Source: Clostridiaceae bacterium (lineage in GTDB: Bacteria > Bacillota > Clostridia > DSM-8532). From it: a stretch of DNA of 64,000 nt. Location: NCBI GenBank assembly GCA_012519655.1, contig JAAYPS010000131.1, forward strand, positions 35,856 through 99,855, given 5' to 3'. The translations under genes were made by a program, and so were the position numbers. How positions within the stretch are numbered: the first letter of the stretch is position 1; each line of letters opens with the position of its first letter. The notes under the pieces were generated by a model, which was not told the DNA's origin, did no database searches, and saw only the letters and a program-made list of their open reading frames with translations. This document shows, in pieces, positions 38,876 through 47,735 of the stretch.

Positions 38876-38952
38876 TTACTGTTCACTCTATTTGTATATT
38901 GGTGTTTCCTAATATTGCACTGCTATATATATCTTGTAACTGTGAACTGTAA
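38876..38952. repeat. Imperfect 11-bp inverted repeat between yqfC and yqfD
   Basis: TTACTGTTCAC (38876-38886) and GTGAACTGTAA (38942-38952) pair at 10 of 11 positions across a 55-nt spacer. The second arm ends 21 nt before the yqfD start and is followed by GTACACGTTTTT, so it may form a weak terminator or block ribosome access. Confidence 0.45.
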
Positions 38953-38973
38953 GTACACGTTTTTGGAGGTTGT

Positions 38974-40167
38974 ATGTTCCTTATTAGATTATGGCATTAT
39001 TTAAAAGGGTATGTTATTATAATTGTAAACGGACAGTCTGTCGAAAAGTTTATTAATATCTGTACCCGAAGACAGATTTTACTTTGGGATATGGAGAGAG
39101 TGGAGCGGAATTCAGTCCGTATGAAAATGAGCATCCGCGGCTTTAAGAATGCCCGTACTGCTGCCAGAAAATCCCGATGTAGGATGCGGATTTTAGAAAA
39201 AAAAGGTTTCCCTTTCCTTTTTGGGAAATACAAAAAAAGAAAAGGCTTTGTTTTAGGTCTTATTGTATTTGCAGTATTGATATATTTTATGACATCTATT
39301 ATTTGGTCTATTGATATTACCGGAAATTATCATGTAAAAGCCGATAAGTTAATAGAGCAAATGAGCGAATATGGAATATACAGAGGGGCGTCAAAAAGAG
39401 CAATAGATCCTAAATTTTTGGCAGATATGTTAATGCTAAAAAACAGGCAACTATCTTGGGTGGGTGTTGAGATTAAAGGAACAAGGCTTCTTATTTCGGT
39501 AAAAGAAGGTGTTGAAACACCTATGATTATTCCATTGGATCAACCCTGTAATGTGGTTGCAAAAAATGATGGGATAATTGTTTCGATTATTGCTAAAAAT
39601 GGATTGGCATTGGTGAAAGAAGGAGATACTGTTAGAAGAGGTCAAGTGTTGATTACTGGCATATTGGAAAGTAAATATCCTGAATTTGGCTCGAAACAGG
39701 TACATGCAATAGGAGAAGTAGTGGCGCGTACCTGGTATGAGATAAAAAAAGAAGTTCCTAAAATTAAAGTAAACAGAATGAGAACGGGGTTGGAATGGAA
39801 TAAGTATAGTATTTACTTTCTTGATTTGAAAGTAAGGCTCCCTTCCGGGAAAAACCCGTTCGAGCTATATGAATCAAATATTATTGATAAAGCTCCGGTA
39901 ATAGGGAACAAATTCAAACTTCCTTTTGGTATTGTCGTCGAAAAGTATTACGAATTGGAAGAAGAAGAACAGGTGCTTGATCAACAGCAGGCAAGGGAAA
40001 TTGCAGAAAATATGGCAGTTGAGGAAATTCAACAAGTTGTTCCCAAAGATGCTGAAATAGTAGAACGACAGTTGCAGTTCTTTGCAGAAGATGAAAAAGA
40101 ATATATTTCTATAACAGTCGAATGTACTGAAGATATTGCAGCGCAACAGGAAATTGGAGGGAATTAA
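38974..40167 (+). CDS. yqfD: Sporulation protein YqfD
   Basis: A 397-residue membrane protein of the YqfD family, needed for efficient sporulation. The N-terminal 95 residues are basic and cytosolic (GQSVEKFINICTRRQILLW), a TM lies at about 91-112, and the large outside domain includes VVAKNDGIIVSIIAKNG and VKEGDTVRRGQVLITG. GGAGG precedes ATG 38974. It overlaps phoH as TAATG. Confidence 0.93.
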   Translation: MFLIRLWHYLKGYVIIIVNGQSVEKFINICTRRQILLWDMERVERNSVRMKMSIRGFKNARTAARKSRCRMRILEKKGFPFLFGKYKKRKGFVLGLIVFAVLIYFMTSIIWSIDITGNYHVKADKLIEQMSEYGIYRGASKRAIDPKFLADMLMLKNRQLSWVGVEIKGTRLLISVKEGVETPMIIPLDQPCNVVAKNDGIIVSIIAKNGLALVKEGDTVRRGQVLITGILESKYPEFGSKQVHAIGEVVARTWYEIKKEVPKIKVNRMRTGLEWNKYSIYFLDLKVRLPSGKNPFELYESNIIDKAPVIGNKFKLPFGIVVEKYYELEEEEQVLDQQQAREIAENMAVEEIQQVVPKDAEIVERQLQFFAEDEKEYISITVECTEDIAAQQEIGGN

Positions 40168-41156
40168 TGGAGGCAGTCGTTGAAAAAAATATTGATATAC
40201 CAGATATTGAAACTGAAATGAACTTGTTTGGACAGTATGATAAAAATATAAGACTTATTGAAAATGCTCTAAACGTAAAGGTTACAAATAGAGAAAATGA
40301 GGTAAAAATATCCGGCGTCGAATCAAAAGTTGATAAAGCGTTGGAAGTAATATATAGACTATTAGAGATTATAAAACAGGGTGAGACAATTACCACTCAA
40401 AATGTAAACTATCTCCTTTCTGTAATTGAAGAAGATGTTGAAGAGGATGACAGCTCACCTTTAGGACTTGTTTGCATTACAGCAAGAGGTAAACCCATTA
40501 AATCAAAGACATATGGTCAAAAAAAATACGTAGAAGCAATTAAAAAAAATAATATTGTCTTCTGCATAGGACCTGCAGGTACTGGTAAGACCTTTCTTGC
40601 TGTAGCCATGGCAGTGAAAGCATTTCGTGAAAAAGCAGTAAGTAGAATAGTAATAACACGTCCTGCAGTAGAAGCTGGAGAAAGACTGGGCTTTTTACCA
40701 GGTGATTTGCAAAACAAGGTAGATCCTTATCTTAGACCTCTTTATGACGCCCTTTATCACATTATGGGTCAAGAAACATATATGACAAGCATGGAAAAAG
40801 GAATTATTGAGGTGGCACCTTTAGCATATATGCGCGGCCGTACCCTCGATGATTCTTTTATTATTCTTGATGAGGCTCAAAACACAACACCTGAACAGAT
40901 GAAGATGTTTTTGACCAGAATAGGCGCTGGCTCAAAGGTTATCGTTACTGGGGATATTACACAGATAGATCTTCCAGGAGAAAAAAGGTCAGGGCTTGTT
41001 GAAATACAAAAGGTACTAACAGGTGTTGAAGGTATTGCATTTGTATACTTGAATAGTAGGGATGTTATACGACACGAATTGGTACAACGTATTATTAAAG
41101 CCTATGAGCAGTATGAAAAAAGAAAGCAAGGAAAGAAGAGCGAGCCTAAGAGATAA
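40167..41156 (+). CDS. phoH: PhoH family ATPase
   Basis: A 329-residue cytosolic P-loop protein. Walker A is GPAGTGKTFLAVAM, Walker B FIILDEAQN, and SKVIVTGDITQIDLP is the conserved later motif. A KH-like N-terminal region (about 25-75) precedes the ATPase. PhoH/YbeZ proteins work with YbeY in RNA maturation, and ybeY lies 2.3 kb downstream in the same cluster. GGAGGG precedes ATG 40167. Confidence 0.96.
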   Translation: MEAVVEKNIDIPDIETEMNLFGQYDKNIRLIENALNVKVTNRENEVKISGVESKVDKALEVIYRLLEIIKQGETITTQNVNYLLSVIEEDVEEDDSSPLGLVCITARGKPIKSKTYGQKKYVEAIKKNNIVFCIGPAGTGKTFLAVAMAVKAFREKAVSRIVITRPAVEAGERLGFLPGDLQNKVDPYLRPLYDALYHIMGQETYMTSMEKGIIEVAPLAYMRGRTLDDSFIILDEAQNTTPEQMKMFLTRIGAGSKVIVTGDITQIDLPGEKRSGLVEIQKVLTGVEGIAFVYLNSRDVIRHELVQRIIKAYEQYEKRKQGKKSEPKR

Positions 41157-41217
41157 AAGAGACGTCGTTAAAAATTAATAATAGGTGATTGAGTTTTTAC
41201 GAAAGGTAGGGGATAAT

Positions 41218-43506
41218 GTGTCTGCGAAGAAAAGCAAGGATAGAAAATTCTATAAAAGGATTGGACAAGTCATAAAAAACGACAACTTTCAGCGTATGTT
41301 ATTATGGTTCTTCTCTCTCATATTAGTTTTTATTATGATCTCAAGTGGCGCGGCTCCTAAAAAATATAAGCTCACTCTAGGATTAGCTTCGGGCGTTGAC
41401 ATACGTGCGCCTAGAGACATTGAAAACACCATGAAAACCCAAGAGCTTGCACTTGAAAGCGTAAAAGAGATTCCACCTGTTATTAAAGAATTACAAATGG
41501 CTAATTCGCAAATGGTGGGAAAAATCTATGAGTTTTTCGATACATTAGATGCTTTGCGTACAAAAATTATCCCCATGTTGGAAGCTGACCCAGAGGCAGA
41601 TTTATTAGAACTTTTGAAAGAAGATAAAACTTATAATAATACAATTATTGATAGTATGACTGAAGAACTTAAACTTTATTTATTCGGACGTGATATACAG
41701 TCAGAAATAAATGGGCTTAAAGAATTACTAGTAAGACGAATAATACCACGATTACCTACAACATCAATAACGAAGGAAAATCTTTCTGATGTTTTAGCAG
41801 AATATAATACAATAATGGAAGAGAACATTGATGCTACTGAAATGCAACAAGTCGCGAAACATATCCTTTCAGGTGTACTGGTTCCTAATAGTAGAGTGGA
41901 TGAGCAGGAAACAGAAAATCAAAGAAATGATTATATTGAATCCTATAAGCTCGAAAATCCCGTGATGATTTTTAAAAATGAACGGTTCATCCGTAAAGAA
42001 GATATTGTTACAGCAGATAAACTTGATGTTATGAGAAGGCTGGGATTATTGGACGAACAAAGCGGTCCAGACTATCTTTTTTTAACAGCGGTATTCTTAA
42101 TACTCCTATCATTATGGGTAATATTAGCATTTTTCATAAAACAATTTTCAAAAAAGACATACACGAATAAAAATGAACTATTTCTTGTTTCGGTAATTAT
42201 AGTTGTAACTGTATTTTTAGCAACTTTGGCAAAAGAAGTAGTACCAGAATATGCCCCATATGTAACACTGGGCTTTATAGCTCCAGTGTTAATTGCTGTA
42301 TTTTTAAACACACAAGTTGCTGTTGTTGTAAATTTAATTACTACGATAGCAGTATCACTACTTTTCCGGGATAATCCCACTTTCATATTAATGTTTGTTA
42401 TAAGTGGCACAATTGCCTCTTTTCTATCAACTAATGCAAGCCAAAGGAGAAGGATATCGTTAGCAGGTATTGCTATAGGTGTTGTTAATATTTTTATAGT
42501 GGCTTGTGTGGGAATAATTGAGAAAAAAGAATGGTTGTCCATTCTTTATGAAGGTGGTCTTTCGTTTTTGAACGGTATTCTATCTGTTATAATTGCTATT
42601 GGGTTGCTCCCGTTTCTCGAAAGCATATTTAATATGATAACACCTTTGAAACTGCTCGAATTGGCAGACCCCAACCATCCCTTGCTAAAACGTTTATTGA
42701 TGGAGGCTCCGGGAACATATCATCATAGTTTAATGGTTGGTAATCTTGCAGAGGTCGCCGTAAGACAAATAGGTGGTAATGCATTACTTGCAAGAGTAGG
42801 TGCATACTTCCATGATATTGGTAAATTGAAAAGACCTAATTTTTTCAAGGAAAATCAAATGTCGGGGAATCCTCATGATAGACTAACACCAAATTTAAGC
42901 ACGCTTGTAATAACATCTCATGCTAAAGATGGTGAACAGCTTGCGTTAAAGTACAAGTTGCCAAGAGCCATCCGGGATATAATTATACAGCACCATGGTT
43001 CTACGCTGGTTGCCTTTTTCTATCATAAAGCAAAGCAGGGTGAAAAAGGGGAGGGCGTAAAAGAAGGGGATTTTCGCTATGAGGGACCAAAGCCACAAAC
43101 GAAGGAGGCTGCAGTTGTCCTTCTTGCCGACTCTGTTGAGGCAGCTGTTCGCTCCATGCAGGAGAGAACAAAAGGGAAAATTGAGGGCTTGATCAGAAAA
43201 ATAATTAAGGATAAACTGGATGATGGCCAACTGGATAATTGCGAGTTGACACTAAAAGATATGAATGAAATTGCAAATGCATTCTTGACGGTTTTCAGCG
43301 GCTTTTTCCATGAAAGGACTGAATATCCTGAACTTGAGAAAAAGACTAAGTTAAGCGAATTGGATAACTATAGTACGCTTATCGAAGATAAAAAGGAGAC
43401 TGAAAATGAAAATAGTAATCCAAAACAAGTTGAAGAAGAGATATCTTCCCTTGAAACCTTTGAAGAAACTACTGACCACAGCGATGGAGACGGTATTAAG
43501 CAATGA
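41218..43506 (+). CDS. pgpH: 7TM-HD family c-di-AMP phosphodiesterase (PgpH/YqfF)
   Basis: A 762-residue membrane enzyme. TM1 is at about 21-41, an extracellular 7TMR-HDED domain at 45-275, a seven-helix bundle at 285-480, and a cytosolic HD domain with TYHHSLMVGNLAE, AYFHDIGKLKRP, ITSHAKDGEQLA and IIIQHHGS. PgpH hydrolyses c-di-AMP to pApA. GTG 41218 follows AGGGG by 5 nt; GTG 41185 lacks a site. The acidic last 34 residues are read in another frame inside ybeY, a 101-bp overlap. Confidence 0.94.
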   Translation: MSAKKSKDRKFYKRIGQVIKNDNFQRMLLWFFSLILVFIMISSGAAPKKYKLTLGLASGVDIRAPRDIENTMKTQELALESVKEIPPVIKELQMANSQMVGKIYEFFDTLDALRTKIIPMLEADPEADLLELLKEDKTYNNTIIDSMTEELKLYLFGRDIQSEINGLKELLVRRIIPRLPTTSITKENLSDVLAEYNTIMEENIDATEMQQVAKHILSGVLVPNSRVDEQETENQRNDYIESYKLENPVMIFKNERFIRKEDIVTADKLDVMRRLGLLDEQSGPDYLFLTAVFLILLSLWVILAFFIKQFSKKTYTNKNELFLVSVIIVVTVFLATLAKEVVPEYAPYVTLGFIAPVLIAVFLNTQVAVVVNLITTIAVSLLFRDNPTFILMFVISGTIASFLSTNASQRRRISLAGIAIGVVNIFIVACVGIIEKKEWLSILYEGGLSFLNGILSVIIAIGLLPFLESIFNMITPLKLLELADPNHPLLKRLLMEAPGTYHHSLMVGNLAEVAVRQIGGNALLARVGAYFHDIGKLKRPNFFKENQMSGNPHDRLTPNLSTLVITSHAKDGEQLALKYKLPRAIRDIIIQHHGSTLVAFFYHKAKQGEKGEGVKEGDFRYEGPKPQTKEAAVVLLADSVEAAVRSMQERTKGKIEGLIRKIIKDKLDDGQLDNCELTLKDMNEIANAFLTVFSGFFHERTEYPELEKKTKLSELDNYSTLIEDKKETENENSNPKQVEEEISSLETFEETTDHSDGDGIKQ

Positions 43507-43894
43507 GGATATTAATTATGATACATTGGTTTCAATACTTCTAGTGGAGAACGAAGAAATTCGCAGCATAAATTTTGAACATAGAAAAATAAATAATATT
43601 ACTGATGTTATATCATTTCCCATGCTTGATATGGAAAATGGCAGATTTATTACCCAGCCAGAAGAATACGACATGGATCAGGGAATGCTATTTCTTGGGG
43701 ATATAGTCATTTCTGTTCCTAAAGCAATAGAGCAGGCACAAATGTACGAGCATTCTGTTAATAGAGAAATCGCTTTCTTGGCAATTCATGGTTTGCTTCA
43801 TCTGTTAGGATATGACCATGAAACACCTGAAGACGAAGAAACTATGGTAAAAAAACAGGAAAACATTCTTTCGTTAATGGAGCTACCCCGGTAA
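43406..43894 (+). CDS. ybeY: Endoribonuclease YbeY
   Basis: A 162-residue zinc endoribonuclease for 16S rRNA 3' processing and ribosome quality control. The zinc motif is HGLLHLLGYDHE, and NNITDVISFPM and LGDIVISVPKA are family blocks. AAGGAG (43393-43398) lies 7 nt before ATG 43406, fixing a start 101 bp inside pgpH. A later in-frame ATG at 43487 has no ribosome site and would remove the first strand and helix. Confidence 0.95.
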   Translation: MKIVIQNKLKKRYLPLKPLKKLLTTAMETVLSNEDINYDTLVSILLVENEEIRSINFEHRKINNITDVISFPMLDMENGRFITQPEEYDMDQGMLFLGDIVISVPKAIEQAQMYEHSVNREIAFLAIHGLLHLLGYDHETPEDEETMVKKQENILSLMELPR

Positions 43895-43980
43895 ATGTTT
43901 GTATGTTTTTCTAGTTTATGAAATAGGCCTCTATAGCATAGTGTTTTGTATTTATATATAAAATTTGAATGGAGATACTT

Positions 43981-44358
43981 GTGAAAAGCAAGAGATTAAG
44001 AGATAGTTTCAAATATGCTGCTCAAGGCCTTAAGGCGGCTTTTATCGGTGAAAAAAACTTCAGAATACATTGTTTAGCAATGGTTTTAGTCGTTTTATGT
44101 GGGCTATTATTGCGTTTGCCTGTAGTAAAGTGGGTAGTTTTATTTTGTGTAATAGGCTTTGTGTTTGTATGCGAGTTAATAAATACTGCAGGAGAAACTT
44201 TAGTTGACATGATTACAAAAGAGTATTCTGATGAGGCAAAAAAGGTGAAGGATCTTTTAGCTGGTGCTGTACTAATATCAGCAGCAGTTGCTGTAGCAGT
44301 AGGTGTTTTAATATTTGCCGAACCAGTAATAGAATTCATATTAAAAGTTGTAAAATGA
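43981..44358 (+). CDS. dgkA: Diacylglycerol kinase family protein (undecaprenol kinase type)
   Basis: A 125-residue membrane kinase with three TM helices. Signatures are SFKYAAQGLKAAFIGEKNFRIH, CELINTAGETLVDMIT (metal-binding Glu) and AKKVKDLLAGAVLISA. In Firmicutes this family phosphorylates undecaprenol. GTG 43981 is 5 nt after GGAGAT; ATG 43969 overlaps that site. Its place after ybeY is conserved; era and cdd, usually next, are absent. Confidence 0.93.
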   Translation: MKSKRLRDSFKYAAQGLKAAFIGEKNFRIHCLAMVLVVLCGLLLRLPVVKWVVLFCVIGFVFVCELINTAGETLVDMITKEYSDEAKKVKDLLAGAVLISAAVAVAVGVLIFAEPVIEFILKVVK

Positions 44359-44464
44359 ATTTCCATTAATTGATTATGTATTTTGAGCAAATGCTCATTA
44401 CTAAAGGCTACAGCGATACTCAAAATATGTAACGTCGCAAAATGCACTATAAAAGGAGAACAAA

Positions 44465-45130
44465 ATGTTTAGAGGAAATTTAGAAGACTATTTGTTAATG
44501 ATTCCTGTGTTATTGATTTCATTAACAATTCATGAATATTCACATGGATATGTAGCTTATAGGCTTGGAGATCCGACAGCGAAAAATGAAGGAAGGCTTT
44601 CTTTAAACCCATTCAGGCATCTTGATCCAGTAGGCACGATAATGATGATTATAGCAAGGATTGGCTGGGCAAAACCCGTTCCCATTAATCCTTCATATTT
44701 TAGAGATCCAAAAAAAGGTACTATACTTGTAAGCATTGGAGGTCCGCTTTCGAATTTATTTATGGCTTTTATTGGTGTTATATTATTTGAAATAACTTAT
44801 TATGTTTCGTATGCTAACATAATCGCAGGAGACACTTTTGTCATTTACTTTATGAATTTTCTGGTGTTGTTTTTTTCTGTTAATATTAACTTGGCTGTAT
44901 TTAATTTGTTACCCGTTCCTCCATTGGATGGTTCTAAGATTTTGTCAGGTATTCTACCTACCGAGGCATATTTTCGATATATGCAAAGTGAAAGAATCAT
45001 AGGTATAGTTTTTCTAATAATCGTGATGGTTTTTCCAACAGTATTATCAGGTGTATTATCTTTTTTAACCCGACCCATTGCCAATAGTATGATCTGGTTC
45101 GCAGAGCGAATTGTTGGAATTTTTTTATAA
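44465..45130 (+). CDS. Site-2 protease family membrane metalloprotease (M50)
   Basis: A 221-residue polytopic intramembrane protease of the short M50/YwhC type. The zinc site is HEYSH (SLTIHEYSHGYVAYRLGD) with the third ligand in LLPVPPLDGSKIL. RLSLNPFRHLDPVGTI is also typical. It contains no PDZ domain. AGGAGA precedes ATG 44465. It directly precedes scpA-scpB, a frequent arrangement in Clostridia. Substrate unknown. Confidence 0.93.
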   Translation: MFRGNLEDYLLMIPVLLISLTIHEYSHGYVAYRLGDPTAKNEGRLSLNPFRHLDPVGTIMMIIARIGWAKPVPINPSYFRDPKKGTILVSIGGPLSNLFMAFIGVILFEITYYVSYANIIAGDTFVIYFMNFLVLFFSVNINLAVFNLLPVPPLDGSKILSGILPTEAYFRYMQSERIIGIVFLIIVMVFPTVLSGVLSFLTRPIANSMIWFAERIVGIFL

Positions 45131-45142
45131 GAGGTGTCCACT

Positions 45143-45901
45143 ATGCAAAATGAGCTTGCAAGTTCACTACATAACGCATGTACTATTAAACTGGATAATT
45201 TTGAAGGTCCTTTCGATCTGCTTTTTTATTTGATTGAAAAAAATCAGATAGATATTTATGATATTCCTATCTTTGAAATAACAGATCAGTATATGGACTA
45301 TCTTTTCGCAATGCAGGAAATGGATCTAGATATTGCAAGCGAATTTCTTGTCATGGCGTCCACGCTTTTGCATATTAAATCCAAACTCCTTTTGCCATCA
45401 AAAAAGGAAGTGGACCAGGATGAGGTAGACCCGCGTGAAGAATTAATCATGAAATTAGTTGAATATAAAAAAGCAAAAGAATTAGCAGGAATGTTACAAG
45501 AAAGGGCAAAAACATGGAATAAAGTGTATTACAAACTACCTGAAGCGCTACCAGAGTCTGCTTTTGAAGTAATACTCGATGTAACTCCTAGTCTGTTAAA
45601 AGAATGCTATTTGAAATGCAAGCAGGATTATCATGATAGGCAAAATGATGTTTCGGATAAAATGAATAGAATATTAGCACAGGAGAAGGTATCATTAAAA
45701 CTAAAAGTTCGTGAGCTATTAACGAAATTAAAAAAGGGAATAAAGTTGTGCTTTTCTCAGGTATACAATTTAAGGAAGATGTCCCGTGTTGAAGTGGCGA
45801 CGGGTTTTCTTGCTACATTGGAAGTAGCCAAGTTAGGTAGAGCCACAATCAAGCAGGAAGTAGAATTTGGAGAAATCTACATAAAACCTAAGAGAAATTA
45901 A
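45143..45901 (+). CDS. scpA: Segregation and condensation protein A
   Basis: A 252-residue kleisin of the Smc-ScpAB condensin. The N-terminal Smc-binding region (IKLDNFEGPFDLLFYLIEKNQIDIYDIPI) and the LVMASTLLHIKSKLLLP block are diagnostic. The C-terminal winged helix (SRVEVATGFLATLEVAKLGRA) is present. AGAGGTG precedes ATG 45143 by about 7 nt; the GTG at 45134 lies within that site. Confidence 0.96.
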   Translation: MQNELASSLHNACTIKLDNFEGPFDLLFYLIEKNQIDIYDIPIFEITDQYMDYLFAMQEMDLDIASEFLVMASTLLHIKSKLLLPSKKEVDQDEVDPREELIMKLVEYKKAKELAGMLQERAKTWNKVYYKLPEALPESAFEVILDVTPSLLKECYLKCKQDYHDRQNDVSDKMNRILAQEKVSLKLKVRELLTKLKKGIKLCFSQVYNLRKMSRVEVATGFLATLEVAKLGRATIKQEVEFGEIYIKPKRN

Positions 45902-45919
45902 GAAAGGATAAATTTACAT

Positions 45920-46471
45920 ATGGATGATCTAAGAGATATTGAAAGTGCAATAGAAGCCGTTTTATTTGCAGCTGGAGATTCTGTTTCTATTGATAAGCTT
46001 TCTGAAATAATAAATCAGGATAAAAAGACAACGATTAGTATACTATCTGGTATGGAAATGAAATACAAAAACTCACCTCGGGGTATTATGCTCAGACAAT
46101 TAGGTTCAAATTACCAATTATGTACTAAACCCGAATATGAAGAGCATATAGCCGGTTTGGGGGTTAGTAGAAAAAAGCAGGGTTTGTCCCAAGCAGCTTA
46201 CGAGGTGTTATCTATAATAGCCTATCATCAGCCGGTAACAAGGGCTTATATTGAACAAATTCGTGGTGTAAACTCTGACAATGTTATTTCTACTCTAGCA
46301 GAAAAGAATTTAGTTTATGAGATTGGTCGACAAGATGCCCCGGGTCGCCCTAAACTTTATGGAACAACCGAAGAGTTTCTTAGAGTATTTGGTTTTAGCT
46401 CCATTGGTGATCTACCTCAGTTGGGCATGAATGAGATAAAAATGGTAATGAACGATATACCCGTTGATTGA
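45920..46471 (+). CDS. scpB: Segregation and condensation protein B
   Basis: A 183-residue dimeric winged-helix partner of ScpA. Signatures are IESAIEAVLFAAGDSVSIDKLSE, QAAYEVLSIIAYHQPVTRAYIEQIRG (given in part) and GRPKLYGTTEEFLRVFGF. AAGGAT precedes ATG 45920, 18 nt after scpA, so the two are made together. Confidence 0.96.
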   Translation: MDDLRDIESAIEAVLFAAGDSVSIDKLSEIINQDKKTTISILSGMEMKYKNSPRGIMLRQLGSNYQLCTKPEYEEHIAGLGVSRKKQGLSQAAYEVLSIIAYHQPVTRAYIEQIRGVNSDNVISTLAEKNLVYEIGRQDAPGRPKLYGTTEEFLRVFGFSSIGDLPQLGMNEIKMVMNDIPVD

Positions 46472-46522
46472 CTGCATTTCTGTCAGAAGTGCTAATTGTA
46501 TATAATTACTAGTTATTGGATA

Positions 46523-46563
46523 AAATAACCGTGAGGTGAAGAAAATGCATCTGCCGGTTATTT
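46523..46563 (+). promoter_or_regulatory. Hairpin enclosing the DUF2953 ribosome site and start codon
   Basis: AAATAACCG (46523-46531) pairs perfectly with CGGTTATTT (46555-46563). The 23-nt loop holds GAGGTG and the ATG at 46545. The right arm runs into TTATTTTCC, so it could be a scpB terminator inside the next gene or a translational gate. Confidence 0.55.
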
Positions 46564-47132
46564 TTATTTTCCTTTCATTTCTTTTTCTAATTCTTTTGCT
46601 AAGCTTTAGAATCTCACTTGAAGTAATTGCGAAAAAATCCGGCATAACTTACACAGTAAAAGCCACCCTATTTAAGTATGTTAAAGTGGTTGAAGTGAAA
46701 AGCGGACAGAAAAAAACGAAAAAGTCTGAAAAAAGTACTGAAGGAAGGAAAAAGAAGTGGAAAACAAGTGATAAAGAGAGTAAGGCAATACATGAGCGAG
46801 TAATAGACATAATATATGCAATACTGAAGAAGAATCGTGGTAAAATATTCCATATAGAAGAATTATCAATATCAGGTTCCTTCTCTCTTGAAGATGCGGC
46901 ATTGGATGCAATTCTTTATGGCACATTGATTATTTTGTGGCAATTTTTAATTATTTACCTTTCTGCAAACTTCAGTTTAGAACATCAAAGCTTTAAATTC
47001 TATCCTGATTTTAAGAATAACACGAATGAATTGGTGTTTCATGGCATTCTACGAGTTGTAATAATACAGGCAATATTTGTTCTAATAAAATATTCCATAG
47101 ACAAAAAGAAAATCAAGAGAAAATCTGAATAG
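46545..47132 (+). CDS. DUF2953 family membrane protein
   Basis: A 195-residue protein of the YtfI/DUF2953 type: N-terminal TM (residues 3-20), a very Lys-rich middle (about 52-75), a second hydrophobic segment (about 128-145) and the block FKFYPDFKNNTNELVFHGILRV. It lies immediately before ytfJ, as in B. subtilis ytfI-ytfJ, which points to sporulation. Function unknown. Its start sits inside a hairpin loop. Confidence 0.85.
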   Translation: MHLPVIFIFLSFLFLILLLSFRISLEVIAKKSGITYTVKATLFKYVKVVEVKSGQKKTKKSEKSTEGRKKKWKTSDKESKAIHERVIDIIYAILKKNRGKIFHIEELSISGSFSLEDAALDAILYGTLIILWQFLIIYLSANFSLEHQSFKFYPDFKNNTNELVFHGILRVVIIQAIFVLIKYSIDKKKIKRKSE

Positions 47133-47183
47133 TTTTACACAAAATAGTAAAGGATAAACAAAGGATGAAACGGAGGTGATAGG

Positions 47184-47669
47184 ATGGGAACTCATCCTAT
47201 AGAAGAATTAATGAAAACCGCCATGGAAAGTATTAGGGATATGGTGGATGTGAATACTATTGTAGGTGACGCAGTCCAAACTGTAGACGACACGATTATT
47301 GTACCTGTTTCACGGGTAGCTTTTGGTTTTGCTGCAGGGGGAGGTGATTTTCAAAGTCAAAAGGATTTAAAATCATCCTCAGAAGAAAGTGATTTTCCTT
47401 TTGCAGGAGGTAGCGGTGCTGGAGTTACAATACACCCGGTAGCCTTTTTGGTAGTTGCGAAAAACAATACTATTAGGCTTCTACCAGTGGAACATAACAC
47501 AACACTCGATAGGATAATGGATTTCATACCAAGTATAATAGAAAAAATAACACCCCTATTACCTAAAAAACATCAAGAAGATGAGCATAACAAGGAAATT
47601 AACAAAAATAGTTCGGGTGGCAGCGTAAATTGTGCCACATCTAAGGAAAAGAAACAGCAGGAACCTTAA
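47184..47669 (+). CDS. ytfJ: GerW family sporulation protein YtfJ
   Basis: A 161-residue soluble sporulation/germination-associated protein. The conserved core is VIVPVSRVAFGFAAGGGDF, then FAGGSGAGVTIHPVAFLVV and RIMDFIPSIIEKI. GGAGGTGAT precedes ATG 47184. It closes the site-2 protease-scpA-scpB-DUF2953-ytfJ run and is followed by a terminator. Confidence 0.94.
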   Translation: MGTHPIEELMKTAMESIRDMVDVNTIVGDAVQTVDDTIIVPVSRVAFGFAAGGGDFQSQKDLKSSSEESDFPFAGGSGAGVTIHPVAFLVVAKNNTIRLLPVEHNTTLDRIMDFIPSIIEKITPLLPKKHQEDEHNKEINKNSSGGSVNCATSKEKKQQEP

Positions 47670-47690
47670 TAGGATCCTGCTATCTTTATT
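47656..47690 (+). terminator. Terminator overlapping the end of ytfJ
   Basis: AGCAGGAACC (47656-47665) pairs with GGATCCTGCT (47672-47681) with one A-A mismatch and a 6-nt loop, followed by ATCTTTATT. Confidence 0.65.
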
Positions 47691-47735
47691 AACTTTATCT
47701 TTTTAAACTGTCAACCTAAGTTAGTTATAATCTAA

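Noticed and set aside
43487-43894. Shorter ybeY start that would remove the pgpH overlap
   Set aside because: No Shine-Dalgarno precedes 43487 and the conserved N-terminal strand and helix would be lost.
44384-44397. TGAGCA-AA-TGCTCA dyad after dgkA
   Set aside because: A two-base loop is too tight for a terminator and there is no supporting context for an operator.
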